Assembly: GCA_036265935.1 (NCBI GenBank)
Contig: DATAOB010000047.1
Span: 15,932 to 79,931, forward strand
Reading direction: 5' to 3'
DNA from: JAFASC01 sp036265935
Lineage (GTDB): Bacteria; Pseudomonadota; Alphaproteobacteria; Rhizobiales; Beijerinckiaceae
Length of the DNA stretch: 64,000 bases
The notes under the pieces were generated by a model. The model did not search any database. It was not told the origin of the DNA and saw only the letters and a list, made by a program, of their open reading frames with translations. This document shows positions 1 to 11,006 of this stretch, in pieces (positions within the stretch are counted from its first letter, which is position 1; the number at the start of each line of letters is the position of its first letter). A program made the position numbers and the translations under genes.

Positions 1-215
1 ATCGCGCTCGGATCGCGATCGAGCGCGACAACGCGCGTTGCTCCTTCAGTCGCAAGGATTGCCCGCGTATAGCCGCCCGCCCCGAATGTCGCGTCGAGAT
101 AGAGGCCGCCCGGCTTTACCGCCAGCGCTTCGATGGCGCGCTCGCGGAGCACGGGAACGTGTCGGGCCGGTCCGCCAGCGGCGCCTGGAGGAGCGGCGCC
201 GCGGCCCTCGATCAT
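1..215 (-). CDS. rsmH: RsmH, 16S rRNA m4C1402 methyltransferase (N-terminal part, runs off the window)
   Basis: RsmH uses SAM to methylate N4 of C1402 in 16S rRNA and sits second in the dcw (division and cell wall) cluster. Only about the first 71 residues are present. After a Gly/Ala/Pro-rich start the reading frame shows RHVPVL, then the SAM-binding motif I region LYLDATFGAGGYTRAIL and VVALDRDP, all typical of RsmH. The ATG at 215 overlaps the mraZ stop in an ATGA arrangement, so the two are probably translationally coupled. The gene continues past base 1 of the window on the minus strand. The frame was read directly by translating the reverse complement. Confidence 0.9.
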   Translation of the reverse strand, partial: MIEGRGAAPPGAAGGPARHVPVLRERAIEALAVKPGGLYLDATFGAGGYTRAILATEGATRVVALDRDPSA

Positions 216-730
216 TCCCGTGCTCCTCGCGGCGCTCGCGCATCGACCGCATACTCGGCCGCGGATCGGGTGCTGAGCTCCCTTCGCATGTCGCGCAACC
301 TCTGTTTGGCCTCGTCGAGGTGCGAACGGAAGCGGCTCGGCTCCCATATTTGAAACTTGTGCCCAAGCCCGACGAAGACGACGTCCGAGGAAATCCCCGT
401 ATGCGCTTTCGCCGGCTCGCCTAGACTGATCCGCCCTTCCGGATCGATTTTGAGGATCTCGCTCGTGCCAATGAGCGCGGTCGAGAAGACGTCCCGTTCG
501 ATCGAATAGGGCGGGTGCATTTCGAGAAGAGCGTCGATCTCCTTCAACAGCGCGTTGCCACCGCAATCGAGCGCCGCCGTGTCGAGCGAGGGATGGACAT
601 AAAGGCCCACAAATCCATCGCGCATGAGAACCGAGCGGAACGGCGCCGGGATCGAAACCCGCCCCTTGGCGTCGAGCCTGTTCACAAAATGCGAGACGAA
701 ACGATCTAGGCCGTCCACCCGAACGCTCAC
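212..730 (-). CDS. mraZ: MraZ, transcriptional regulator of the dcw cluster
   Basis: MraZ is an AbrB/SpoVT-fold DNA-binding protein that controls its own operon. The protein has two repeats: NRLDAKGRVSIPAPFR near the N terminus and IDPEGRISLGEPAKA in the second half, the paired motifs of the family. About 172 residues from a GTG at 730; a second GTG at 718 is also possible because neither has a strong ribosome-binding site and relatives usually begin a few residues before the F-x-N-R-L-D motif. The open frame extends further upstream to 823 but that part is low-quality sequence without MraZ similarity. It overlaps rsmH by 4 bases. Four MraZ-like boxes lie about 100 to 140 bases upstream. Confidence 0.92.
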   Translation of the reverse strand: MSVRVDGLDRFVSHFVNRLDAKGRVSIPAPFRSVLMRDGFVGLYVHPSLDTAALDCGGNALLKEIDALLEMHPPYSIERDVFSTALIGTSEILKIDPEGRISLGEPAKAHTGISSDVVFVGLGHKFQIWEPSRFRSHLDEAKQRLRDMRRELSTRSAAEYAVDARAPRGARE

Positions 731-833
731 ATTGCAACAGCACGCGATCCGCCCGCCTCCGGGAGTCGTGCAGGCGTGCTTCGCCGATCGCCCAGAGGAC
801 GTGGAGCAAAGAATGCCCGGCAAGAACTCGAAA

Positions 834-868
834 CGGGATGGTTTGGGATAGCATGGGAAAGCTTGGGC
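834..868. promoter_or_regulatory. MraZ-box array: four direct repeats at 10-bp spacing
   Basis: Read on the plus strand, CGGGA (834), TGGGA (844), TGGGA (854) and TGGGC (864) follow each other at exactly one helical turn. MraZ binds direct TGGG-type repeats separated by 5 bases upstream of mraZ in enterobacteria, so this is very probably the autoregulatory operator of the dcw operon. The promoter must lie between these boxes and the mraZ start at 730; I did not fix -35/-10 elements. Confidence 0.75.
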
Positions 869-987
869 GTCAACGTAAGCGCCGCCTTGTGCACAGCTTC
901 GGCGCTACCTCGTATTAGGCTTTGCTAAGGTTAAGACCGCGTTGACGAATTGGGCCGAGATGCCCCTCGCCTGTCGCCCTTCGGAAC

Positions 988-1378
988 AGAGTGCCAGCCG
1001 GCCTGTAAGCCGGGTTCTGTATGGCGCTGGGGTGAGCGCGTGATGGCCATTCCTCTGGGACGGCCGTTGCCGGCCGCCTCAAGCGACCAACCCGGGCGAG
1101 AGCCCAGAGACGGGCCTGGGCTTGCGCCCCTCGCCCCTATTCGGTCTTGCTCCCGGTGGGGCTTGCCGTGCCGCGGACGTTGCCGCCCGCGCGGTGCGCT
1201 CTTACCGCACCTTTTCACCCTTACCGATGGGCCTTTCGGCTCGCCGGCGGTGTATTTTCTGTGGCGCTTTCCCTGAGGTCACCCTCGCCGGACGTTATCC
1301 GGCACCGTGTCTCCGTGGAGCCCGGACTTTCCTCTGCTTTCGCAGCGGCCATCCGGCCGGCTGGCGAGAACGGGCTTA
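988..1378 (-). ncRNA. rnpB: RNase P RNA (M1 RNA), class A
   Basis: The reverse complement holds the universally conserved core: GCGAAAGCAGAGGAAAGTCC near 1340 at the 5' side, then the stretch CCGGATAACGTCCGG, GGTGCGGTAAGAGCGCACC in the middle, and ACAGAACCCGGCTTA near 1010 at the 3' side. The two ends pair (GCCAGCCGG with CCGGCTGGC), forming helix P1, which sets the limits to within about ten bases. The RNA is the catalytic part of RNase P, which trims tRNA 5' leaders. Divergence from the amidase gene and closeness to mraZ are usual in rhizobial genomes. Confidence 0.95.
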
Positions 1379-1593
1379 GGAGGCTTCTGATAATGGGTCA
1401 ACCCGAATGCCGCGGCGACCCTCGCGTGACATCCGCGTGACACCCTACGAGCTTCTGCGGACAGGGGATTTACCCTGCGGGCCGGATACGCCAGTGAAGC
1501 TTGCCTGCCGCTCCCCTGCCGATTCGAAAGACGCGCTTGATGTTTGGTGCCGCTTCGCAAGTGCTGCATAAGGGACGCGAGGCGACCGGCCCG

Positions 1594-2343
1594 ATGCTCC
1601 ACGAATTCCTGCCCGATAGCCGCATCGGTGTGCGGCCCCACCCCTCGCCGAACCACAACGAGCGGCCAAAGCCGATCGACTCCATCGTGCTGCACTATAC
1701 GGGCATGGAAAGCGCCGACGCGGCGCTCGACCTCCTCTGCGACCCGGTCCACGAGGTCTCCTGCCATTACCTCGTCGCCGCCGACGGCCAGGCGTTCCAG
1801 CTCGTGCCCGAGGCGCGGCGCGCTTGGCATGCCGGCCGCGGCACCTGGGCCGGCGAAACCGACATGAATGCCCGCTCGATCGGGATCGAGATGGCCAATG
1901 CCGGCCACAAATACGGCGCGCCCCCCTTTGAGGACGCGCAGGTCGAGACCGTGATCGCCCTATGCAAGGACATCGCCGCCCGCCAGGGCATCTCGCCAAA
2001 GCGCATCCTCGGCCATTCCGACATCGCCGTCGGCCGCAAGATCGATCCCGGCGAAATCTTCCCCTGGCACCGGCTCGCCGCAGCAGGCGTCGGGCATTGG
2101 GTAGCGCCGGCGCCGCTCGGGACGGAAGGTCATTCCTTGCAGCTCGACGATAGCGGGCCGGAGGTGGTCGAGCTGCAGGAATCTCTCGCCAATTACGGCT
2201 ACGGTATCACTGTCTCCGGCACTTACGACGAGACGACGGCAATGGTGGTGACCGCGTTCCAGCGCCACTTCCGGCCGGCGCAGCTAACCGGCATTGCCGA
2301 TCCTTCGACGCGCGACACGCTTGCCCGATTGATCGGCGGATAG
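1594..2343 (+). CDS. N-acetylmuramoyl-L-alanine amidase, AmiD-like, with peptidoglycan-binding domain
   Basis: The enzyme cleaves the bond between N-acetylmuramic acid and the stem peptide of peptidoglycan. The first 170 residues form an Amidase_2 (T7-lysozyme-like, zinc) domain: IVLHYTGM supplies the first zinc His, SCHYLVAADG and ARRAWHAGRGTWAG follow, and ILGHSDIAVGRKIDPGEIFPW carries the last His/Asp ligands. A C-terminal PG_binding_1 domain (VVELQESLANYGYGI ... VVTAFQRHFRP) follows. Start set at the ATG at 1594 because relatives begin just before the PSPNHNER segment; longer in-frame starts (1540, 1501) add unrelated sequence. No clear signal peptide is visible. About 249 residues, usual length. 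Confidence 0.9.
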   Translation: MLHEFLPDSRIGVRPHPSPNHNERPKPIDSIVLHYTGMESADAALDLLCDPVHEVSCHYLVAADGQAFQLVPEARRAWHAGRGTWAGETDMNARSIGIEMANAGHKYGAPPFEDAQVETVIALCKDIAARQGISPKRILGHSDIAVGRKIDPGEIFPWHRLAAAGVGHWVAPAPLGTEGHSLQLDDSGPEVVELQESLANYGYGITVSGTYDETTAMVVTAFQRHFRPAQLTGIADPSTRDTLARLIGG

Positions 2344-2455
2344 CCACTAATTTAAGCGGGCAGTTGCCGGAACCGGCGGGATAACGGCCACGTTCCCCCT
2401 CACATCATTTGTTAAAGTCTGCTCGCGCGGACAGACAAGCTTCGTGAGGGGTTTC

Positions 2456-3295
2456 ATGCTGATCCGCGTGGGATTCGATATTGCCTATTCGTGCCCGCAG
2501 CCGGTCGCGACAGTTTTAAAGCTTGGCATTGAACACGGCCGCACTCCCGACCTGACCGAGCCCGACAGACTCATTGTCGAGCCATACGCGCCGCTGCGCG
2601 AATTCACCGACTCCTTCGGCAATCGCTGCGTAAGGCTGGTCTCACCTGCGGGCGTGACGCGGCTCAAAACCTCGGCGTTCGTGCGTGATTCAGGCTTGCC
2701 AGACGTGGTGAGGCCGGATGCGCGCGAAGTGCCGGTGCAGGAATTGCCCACTGATGTGCTGCGCTATCTCGTCGGCAGTCGTTATTGCGAGGTCGATAAG
2801 CTCGGAAGTTTCGCCTGGGCGCAATTCGGCACCGTGAAACCCGGCTGGACGCGCGTGCAGGCGATTTTCGACTTCGTGCACAATCATCTGGAATTCGGCT
2901 ATCCGCATGCCCGCGCGACGCGTAGCGCCGCGGAAAGTTTGGAAGAGCGGCTCGGCGTCTGCCGCGACTTCACGCATTTGTCGATCGCGCTTCTGCGCGC
3001 AATGAATATTCCGGCGCGTTATTGCAACGGCTATCTCGGCGATATCGGAGTGCCGCCCGATCCCGCACCGATGGATTTCAACGCCTGGACCGAGGTCTAT
3101 CTCGACGGACACTGGTACACGTTCGACGCCCGCCACAACATGCCGCGCATCGGCCGCATCGTCGTCGCGCGTGGACTCGATGCCGCCGACATTCCGATGA
3201 TCCACACGTTCGGGCCGCATTGGCTGCAGGAATTCACGGTAATGACGGACGAGGTCGCGGAAGAATCGCAAGCCGCGCAGGCGCGGGCGGCGTAA
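2456..3295 (+). CDS. Transglutaminase-like cysteine peptidase family protein
   Basis: About 279 residues with a transglutaminase core: catalytic Cys in ERLGVCRDFTHL, His in FNAWTEVYLDGHWYTFDARHN, and the following Asp. An N-terminal beta-rich domain (VGFDIAYSCPQPVATVLKLG) is of the bacterial transglutaminase N-terminal type, as found in proteins that act as peptidases or amide-bond exchangers. The ATG at 2456 fits the start of that domain better than the one at 2444. It stands alone between the amidase and a repeat. Substrate cannot be told from sequence. No signal peptide, so it is likely cytoplasmic. Confidence 0.85.
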   Translation: MLIRVGFDIAYSCPQPVATVLKLGIEHGRTPDLTEPDRLIVEPYAPLREFTDSFGNRCVRLVSPAGVTRLKTSAFVRDSGLPDVVRPDAREVPVQELPTDVLRYLVGSRYCEVDKLGSFAWAQFGTVKPGWTRVQAIFDFVHNHLEFGYPHARATRSAAESLEERLGVCRDFTHLSIALLRAMNIPARYCNGYLGDIGVPPDPAPMDFNAWTEVYLDGHWYTFDARHNMPRIGRIVVARGLDAADIPMIHTFGPHWLQEFTVMTDEVAEESQAAQARAA

Positions 3296-3310
3296 GCGCC
3301 AACTACATCC

Positions 3311-3415
3311 ACATCCCCGGCCGAACGAAGTGAGAGCCGGGGTCCAGGAGCAACAAGCGGATAAGCAAGAAGCAAGGCCCTGGGTCCCGGATCGCCCTTC
3401 GCGCGGCCGGGAAAG
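3311..3415. repeat. Dispersed palindromic intergenic repeat (copy 1)
   Basis: After the transglutaminase stop, CCCCGGC and GCCGGGG enclose a 14-base loop (3314-3341), and a second palindromic half CCCGGATCGCC...GGCCGGG ends at about 3415. The wording (cccgga-tcgc-cttcg) matches the copies at 18781 and 20847. It lies between convergent genes, where such elements often serve as transcript-end hairpins. Confidence 0.6.
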
Positions 3416-3422
3416 TAGCTCA

Positions 3423-7136
<3,714 letters not shown>

Positions 7137-7138
7137 AC

Positions 7139-8053
7139 TTAGGCAGCCTCCGCCGTCGCACGCGCATCCTTCTTCGGACGCAGCCCCAACAGATGGCAGA
7201 TCGCGTAAACGAGATCGGCACGATTCATTGTGTAGAAATGGAAATCGGTGACGCCGCGGTCAAAGAGGCCTAGCACCTGTTCCGCCGCGATCGCCGCAGC
7301 GATCAGGCGGCGTGTCGCCGGATCATCGTCCAGCCCTTCGAAGCGTTCGGCAAGCCATTGCGGCACGGTGGCGCCGGCGCGTTTGGCGAAGTTCGCGGTC
7401 TGCTTAAAATTCTGCACCGGCACGATGCCGGGCACGATCGGGATTGTCACGCCGCGGTAGCGCGCGCGATCGAGAAAGCGCAAATAGCAATCGTTCTCGA
7501 AGAAGAATTGCGTGATGGCGCGCGTCGCACCCGCATCGACCTTGGCCTTCAAAACATCGATATCGAAATCGAGCGAGGATGATTCCGGATGCTTTTCGGG
7601 ATATGCTGACACCGATATTTCGAAATCGGCGATGCGCCTGATGCCGGCAACGAGTTCGGTCGAGTTCTGGTAACCTTGAGGATGCGGGGCGAACGCACTG
7701 CCGATCCCGCCCTGCGGATCGCCGCGGAGCGCCACGATGTGGCGGACGCCGGCGGTGCGATAGGCGCGCACGACATCGTCAATCTCGTCGCGACTTGCGG
7801 CGACGCAAGTCAGATGCGCTGCCGGCGCGATATCGGTGTCGCGTACGAGGCGCTCGACCGTCGCGTGCGTGCGCTCGCGCGTCGAGCCGCCGGCGCCGTA
7901 CGTGACCGATACGAATTTCGGCTGCAACGGTGCGAGTCGGGCGATGGCTTCCCAGAGCGCCGTCTCCATCTCTTCCGTTTTGGGCGGAAAAAATTCGAAG
8001 GAAACGCTGATATCGCCGCGCGCGCCGCGGCTCGGAAGACTGGCAATCGTCAT
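7139..8053 (-). CDS. metF: Methylenetetrahydrofolate reductase
   Basis: Reduces 5,10-methylene-THF to 5-methyl-THF, the methyl donor for the MetH encoded directly downstream. About 304 residues with the family TIM-barrel landmarks: SFEFFPPKTEEME at the N terminus, VTYGAGGSTRERT, the FAD-contacting ALRGDPQGG, and ITQFFFEND near the middle, then VPGIVPVQN. Its ATG overlaps the stop of the upstream regulator gene by one base (TGATG on the coding strand), and only 2 bases separate it from metH, so all three are certainly co-transcribed. Confidence 0.97.
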   Translation of the reverse strand: MTIASLPSRGARGDISVSFEFFPPKTEEMETALWEAIARLAPLQPKFVSVTYGAGGSTRERTHATVERLVRDTDIAPAAHLTCVAASRDEIDDVVRAYRTAGVRHIVALRGDPQGGIGSAFAPHPQGYQNSTELVAGIRRIADFEISVSAYPEKHPESSSLDFDIDVLKAKVDAGATRAITQFFFENDCYLRFLDRARYRGVTIPIVPGIVPVQNFKQTANFAKRAGATVPQWLAERFEGLDDDPATRRLIAAAIAAEQVLGLFDRGVTDFHFYTMNRADLVYAICHLLGLRPKKDARATAEAA

Positions 8054-9060
8054 CAGGCAACCTCGCGGTGTGTGAGCAGAACGGGATCGGCTTGAATGCG
8101 GCGATCGCGCGCCAGCCAGAGCGAGACGGTGAGCTTGCCGCCCTCCCCCGCGAGCGGCGGCAGGTCGCGATGGTCGGTCAGATCGAGAGCCGCATCGTCA
8201 AGATAGGAGGCGATCTCGTCATGGCCGAAGCCGAGACGGCGATGGGCATGGCTCTCGCGTAAGCCTTCCTCGCCATGCGGCGCGAAATCGACGAGGAGCA
8301 GACGGCCGCCGGGGCGAAGCAAGCGCGCCGCTTCGCGCAACGCGCGGCCGGGATCGTCGAGGTAGTGCAGCACCTGGTGCAGCACGACTAAATCAAAGCC
8401 ATTGCGCTCGACCGGCACGGCATAGATGTCGCCTTGGCGAAGCTGCACATTGCGGAGGCCGGCGCGTTCCAGGCGGGCGCGCGCGACCGCCAGCATGGCG
8501 GGGGATTGATCGATGCCGACGGCGCGCTCGGCGAGCGGCGCCAGCAATTCCAGCATGCGGCCGGTCCCGGTGCCGAGGTCTAGCAGCGCCTGGATCGGCG
8601 CGGCGCCGATGATCTCGCGCAGCACCGTCTCGACGCGCTCCTCCGGCACATGCAGCGCCCGGATTTTATCCCAGTTCGGCGCCTGGGCCGCGAAATAGCG
8701 GACCGCCTGTGCGTCGCGGGCGCGGCGAACCTCGGCAAGGCGCACCCGGTCCGAGAGCAGCACGGGATCCTGCGGATCGAGCCAGCCGGCGAGGGCGCGG
8801 AGCAACTCGCCTGCGGCACCGCCGGGCGCCGCCAGGAAAAAGGCCCAGCTGCCCTCGCGATGGCGGACGACGAGCCCCGCCTCGACGAGGAGCTTGAGGT
8901 GACGGGAAATCCGCGGCTGCGACTGGCCGAGAATGGTGACGAGCTCCGTCACGGTGAGCTCTGCCTCGGAAAGCAGCGCCAAAAGCCGCAGGCGCGTCTC
9001 TTCGCCGACGGCGCCGAGGGCGGCAAGGAGGCTTTCGAAGGAGAGGCGGGGGTGCTGCAT
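8053..9060 (-). CDS. ArsR-family regulator fused to a SAM-dependent methyltransferase (SahR-like methionine-cycle regulator)
   Basis: About 335 residues in two parts. Residues 10-80 form an ArsR winged helix (EETRLRLLALLSEAELTVTEL, then QPRISRHLKLLVEAGLV as recognition helix); residues 115-320 form a class I methyltransferase (LLDLGTGTG at 159-167, GIDQSPAML, then a GDIYAVP acidic loop and DLVVLHQVLHYLDDP). A SAM/SAH-binding domain joined to a DNA-binding domain at the head of a metF-metH operon suggests a sensor of SAM or SAH. The ATG at 9060 is preferred over the one at 9099 because the latter would put the palindromic operator at 9078 inside the gene. Confidence 0.88.
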   Translation of the reverse strand: MQHPRLSFESLLAALGAVGEETRLRLLALLSEAELTVTELVTILGQSQPRISRHLKLLVEAGLVVRHREGSWAFFLAAPGGAAGELLRALAGWLDPQDPVLLSDRVRLAEVRRARDAQAVRYFAAQAPNWDKIRALHVPEERVETVLREIIGAAPIQALLDLGTGTGRMLELLAPLAERAVGIDQSPAMLAVARARLERAGLRNVQLRQGDIYAVPVERNGFDLVVLHQVLHYLDDPGRALREAARLLRPGGRLLLVDFAPHGEEGLRESHAHRRLGFGHDEIASYLDDAALDLTDHRDLPPLAGEGGKLTVSLWLARDRRIQADPVLLTHREVA

Positions 9061-9077
9061 CGCGGATCGGATTACAT

Positions 9078-9093
9078 ATAAAGATATCTTTAT
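9078..9093. promoter_or_regulatory. 16-bp perfect palindrome, probable operator of the methionine operon
   Basis: ATAAAGATATCTTTAT is a perfect inverted repeat ending 18 bases before the regulator start at 9060. Its AT-rich centre AAGATATCTT stands out in GC-rich DNA and resembles, as I recall, operators described for SahR-type ArsR regulators of the methionine cycle. Position fits repression of the operon by its own first gene product. Confidence 0.75.
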
Positions 9094-9195
9094 GCGCAAA
9101 ATAGGGCCGCGGCAAGCGCCAGGCTTTTGGCGAAGCCGGCGGCCTCTAAATAGGACGATGGCCGCTGATGCTGGCGGTTACTCGGAGGACACCTC

Positions 9196-9436
9196 ATGGG
9201 CACCAGAAGAGCTCGCCCTCGGCTTCGCGTTATCGGCCGCCGGGTCTTTCTTCGGCTCGCATGCCCTCGCGCAGATCGGCACGACCGCGGTGGCGCCGCC
9301 CGTGCCGGGCAGCAAAGCCGGGCTCTCGGCAGAGGACAAGAAAGCCAAATCAGCAGAATGCTCGAAACAGGCCGATACGAAAGGTCTGCATGGCAAGCCA
9401 CGGAAAAAGTTCCGCACGCAATGCATGAGGATGTGA
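9196..9436 (+). CDS. PsiF-repeat secreted protein with an apparent one-base frameshift near its start
   Basis: The C-terminal part, AEDKKAKSAECSKQ...KGLHGKPRKKF...CMRM, is a PsiF repeat, found in small secreted proteins first noted as phosphate-starvation inducible in E. coli; the role is unknown. A GGAGG box at 9184 is ideally placed for the ATG at 9196, but that ATG is in a different frame. Reading MGTRRARP from it and shifting by one base near 9215-9225 gives a signal peptide (basic start, ALGFALSAAGSFFG, SHALA cleavage) joined to the PsiF part. Without a shift, the only in-frame ATG (9158) has no ribosome-binding site and an acidic N terminus. Either a sequencing error, a real mutation, or an unusual start. 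Confidence 0.6.
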
Positions 9437-9509
9437 GGCGCCGGGCTCCTTGCCGTCGGCGGCCGCTCGAGCCTTTCCGAACCGCGCCGCATCGCCTATA
9501 TTGATAGGT

Positions 9510-9822
9510 GCTGTCTCACGATGGCTATGGCGATAAACGGTCACCGCAATAAGCCTTTCGGACCCGGGGGCGGTACCCGGCGCCTCCACCAGAGCCCATC
9601 GAGCATGGGCTGCGGCGGGGGCGAAATAGGATCGACGAGGGTGTAAAGGGTGCGCTTTTGCCCGGCATGGTTCCGCCGTCATCGGGCCGAATCTATAGTT
9701 GCCAACGACAACTATGCTCCGGTGGCTGTCGCCGCGTAACGCGGTGCCGGTAACCGAAATCAAGCCCTGAGGGTTAGCACTTTCAGGCGGGGTTCGGAGG
9801 CACCTGGCAACAGAAGCCTCCA
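9510..9822 (+). ncRNA. ssrA: tmRNA, circularly permuted two-piece form
   Basis: Order is that of alphaproteobacterial permuted genes. The acceptor piece comes first, ending CGCCTCC-A-CCA at 9591; a short intervening hairpin region follows; the coding piece begins GGGGGCG at 9617. GGGGGCG and CGCCTCC pair over seven bases with a G-U at the third position, the alanyl-tRNA synthetase identity element. The tag frame starts at GCC 9701 and stops at TAA 9737-9739, reading ANDNYAPVAVAA. A 3' hairpin (GGAGGC...GCCTCC, 9796-9821) is taken as the end; the 5' limit is uncertain by about ten bases. The RNA rescues stalled ribosomes and tags their products for ClpXP. Confidence 0.95.
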
Positions 9823-9883
9823 CTTCTCCGCAACCGAGCTTTAGCGTAAACTCGCGCCAGTCCGCTTAAAGGCCGCTCCGCGA

Positions 9884-10498
9884 ATGTCCACCGATTTGAT
9901 TCGCTATGACCTGCGCGTGCAGGAGGCGCTGCGCGGCGTGGTGCGCCGCGTGCTGAGCGACGCGGGAAAACACGGCATTTCGGGCAATCACCATTTCTAC
10001 ATCAGCTTCGCGACGCAGGCCGAAGGCGTGCGCTTGTCGAGCCGTCTTCGTCAGCAATATCCCGGACGGATGACGATCGTGCTGCAGCACCAGTTCTGGG
10101 ATCTCAACGTCGACGAGCACGGTTTCGAAGTCGGGTTGTCCTTCAAGAACGTACCCGAACGCCTCTACGTCCCGTTCGACGCATTGATGGAATTCTACGA
10201 TCCCTCGGTGCAATTCGGGTTGAAATTCGAGAATGTCGCCGAGGACGAGGCTGCCGGCGATGAAGCGGCAGAGCCGGAGCCGAAACAGCCGGTCGCCAGC
10301 GTACCGTCGTTGCCGAAACCGCGTCTCGCCGACAAACGCAGTGCGGAAGCCGACAAGACGAAGCCGCGCGGCAGCGGCTCCGAGCCAGCCGAGATCCGAC
10401 CGCGTCCGCGCGCGGTGAAGACGGAGGAGAAGGAGAAAGAGCCCGCGCCCGTCGGCGAGAAGATCGTGTCGATCGATTCCTTCCGGAAAAAGACGTGA
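9884..10498 (+). CDS. sspB: SspB, alpha-type ClpXP adaptor for ssrA-tagged proteins
   Basis: SspB binds the ssrA tag and delivers tagged proteins to ClpXP. About 204 residues. The folded substrate-binding domain covers roughly residues 1-125 (IRYDLRVQEALRGVVRRVL, HHFYISFATQAEGVRLS, MTIVLQHQFWDLNVDEHGFEV, then YVPFDALMEFYDPSVQF); a charged, Pro/Lys/Glu-rich linker follows and the last residues KIVSIDSFRKK form the short ClpX-docking tail. The gene starts about 60 bases after the tmRNA gene, pairing tag and tag-reader. Its stop overlaps the next gene's GTG by 4 bases. Confidence 0.93.
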   Translation: MSTDLIRYDLRVQEALRGVVRRVLSDAGKHGISGNHHFYISFATQAEGVRLSSRLRQQYPGRMTIVLQHQFWDLNVDEHGFEVGLSFKNVPERLYVPFDALMEFYDPSVQFGLKFENVAEDEAAGDEAAEPEPKQPVASVPSLPKPRLADKRSAEADKTKPRGSGSEPAEIRPRPRAVKTEEKEKEPAPVGEKIVSIDSFRKKT

Positions 10499-10683
10499 GC
10501 GGCGAGATAATCAATCTGCGCCGTGCGCGTAAAGCGGCTAGGCGCGCGGAAGCCGAGACAGAGGCCGCGGCAAACCGCCTTAGTTTCGGTACCAGCGCAG
10601 CCGAACGCGAGCGCGCGAAGGCGGAAAAAGCCCGCGGCGCGCGGCACCTCGACCAGCATCGGCGCGCGCCGACGAAATCGTGA
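10495..10683 (+). CDS. DUF4169 family small basic protein
   Basis: Sixty-two residues starting from a GTG that overlaps the sspB stop (GTGA). The sequence opens with EIINLRRARKAARRAEAE, the signature of DUF4169, a short helical, highly charged family that in rhizobia and relatives usually sits between sspB and an RHH_4 protein. There is no membrane segment or signal peptide. Function is unknown. Overlap with both neighbours (4 bases on each side) argues for strictly coupled translation. Composition is dominated by Ala, Arg and Glu, so the protein may be an extended helix or disordered. Confidence 0.85.
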   Translation: MSGEIINLRRARKAARRAEAETEAAANRLSFGTSAAERERAKAEKARGARHLDQHRRAPTKS

Positions 10684-10982
10684 TCAAGCGCGGTCGCGGC
10701 GATGATGCCGCCGAGACGCGTCCGACGGATCTTTCAAAGCATTCCCTGGTGATCGCCGGCCACCGCACCAGTATTTCGCTCGAGCACGCCTTTTGGGACG
10801 CGTTACGCAAGATCGCGGACGAAAGACAAATGTCGATCGCCGCGCTCGTGGCTTCCGTCGATGCCGAACGCGGAGAGGCAAATCTTTCTTCTGCGTTACG
10901 GGTATTCGTGCTGAGGGCGACCGCTGAATCTTCGCCGGCCGTGCAAACAACAAAAGCGCCCCTGCTCCGGCAGGGGCGCTGA
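10680..10982 (+). CDS. Ribbon-helix-helix (RHH_4) domain protein
   Basis: One hundred residues from a GTG overlapping the previous stop by 4 bases. The middle carries HRTSISLEHAFWDALRKIA, then SIAALVASVDAERG and NLSSALRVFVL, matching the RHH_4 family of small MetJ/Arc-fold proteins. Members are presumed DNA-binding but lack a known target. Here it ends the sspB operon. The stop codon TGA at 10980-10982 starts with the last base of a terminator stem (10955-10980), so the final dozen codons double as the hairpin. Confidence 0.85.
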   Translation: MIKRGRGDDAAETRPTDLSKHSLVIAGHRTSISLEHAFWDALRKIADERQMSIAALVASVDAERGEANLSSALRVFVLRATAESSPAVQTTKAPLLRQGR

Positions 10983-11002
10983 GGCTTTGGTCTTCGTTTT
11001 TT
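10955..11002 (+). terminator. Rho-independent terminator, stem of 11 bp with TCCG loop
   Basis: AGCGCCCCTGC (10955-10965), loop TCCG, GCAGGGGCGCT (10970-10980) is a perfect 11-bp hairpin. A T-run (TTTTTT, about 10997-11002) follows on the plus strand after a gap of some 16 bases, and A-rich sequence precedes it, which on the minus strand could give a T-rich tail close to the stem. It separates the convergent sspB and oxalate operons and may act both ways; the closer tail favours the minus-strand operon. Confidence 0.65.
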
Positions 11003-11006
11003 GTTG

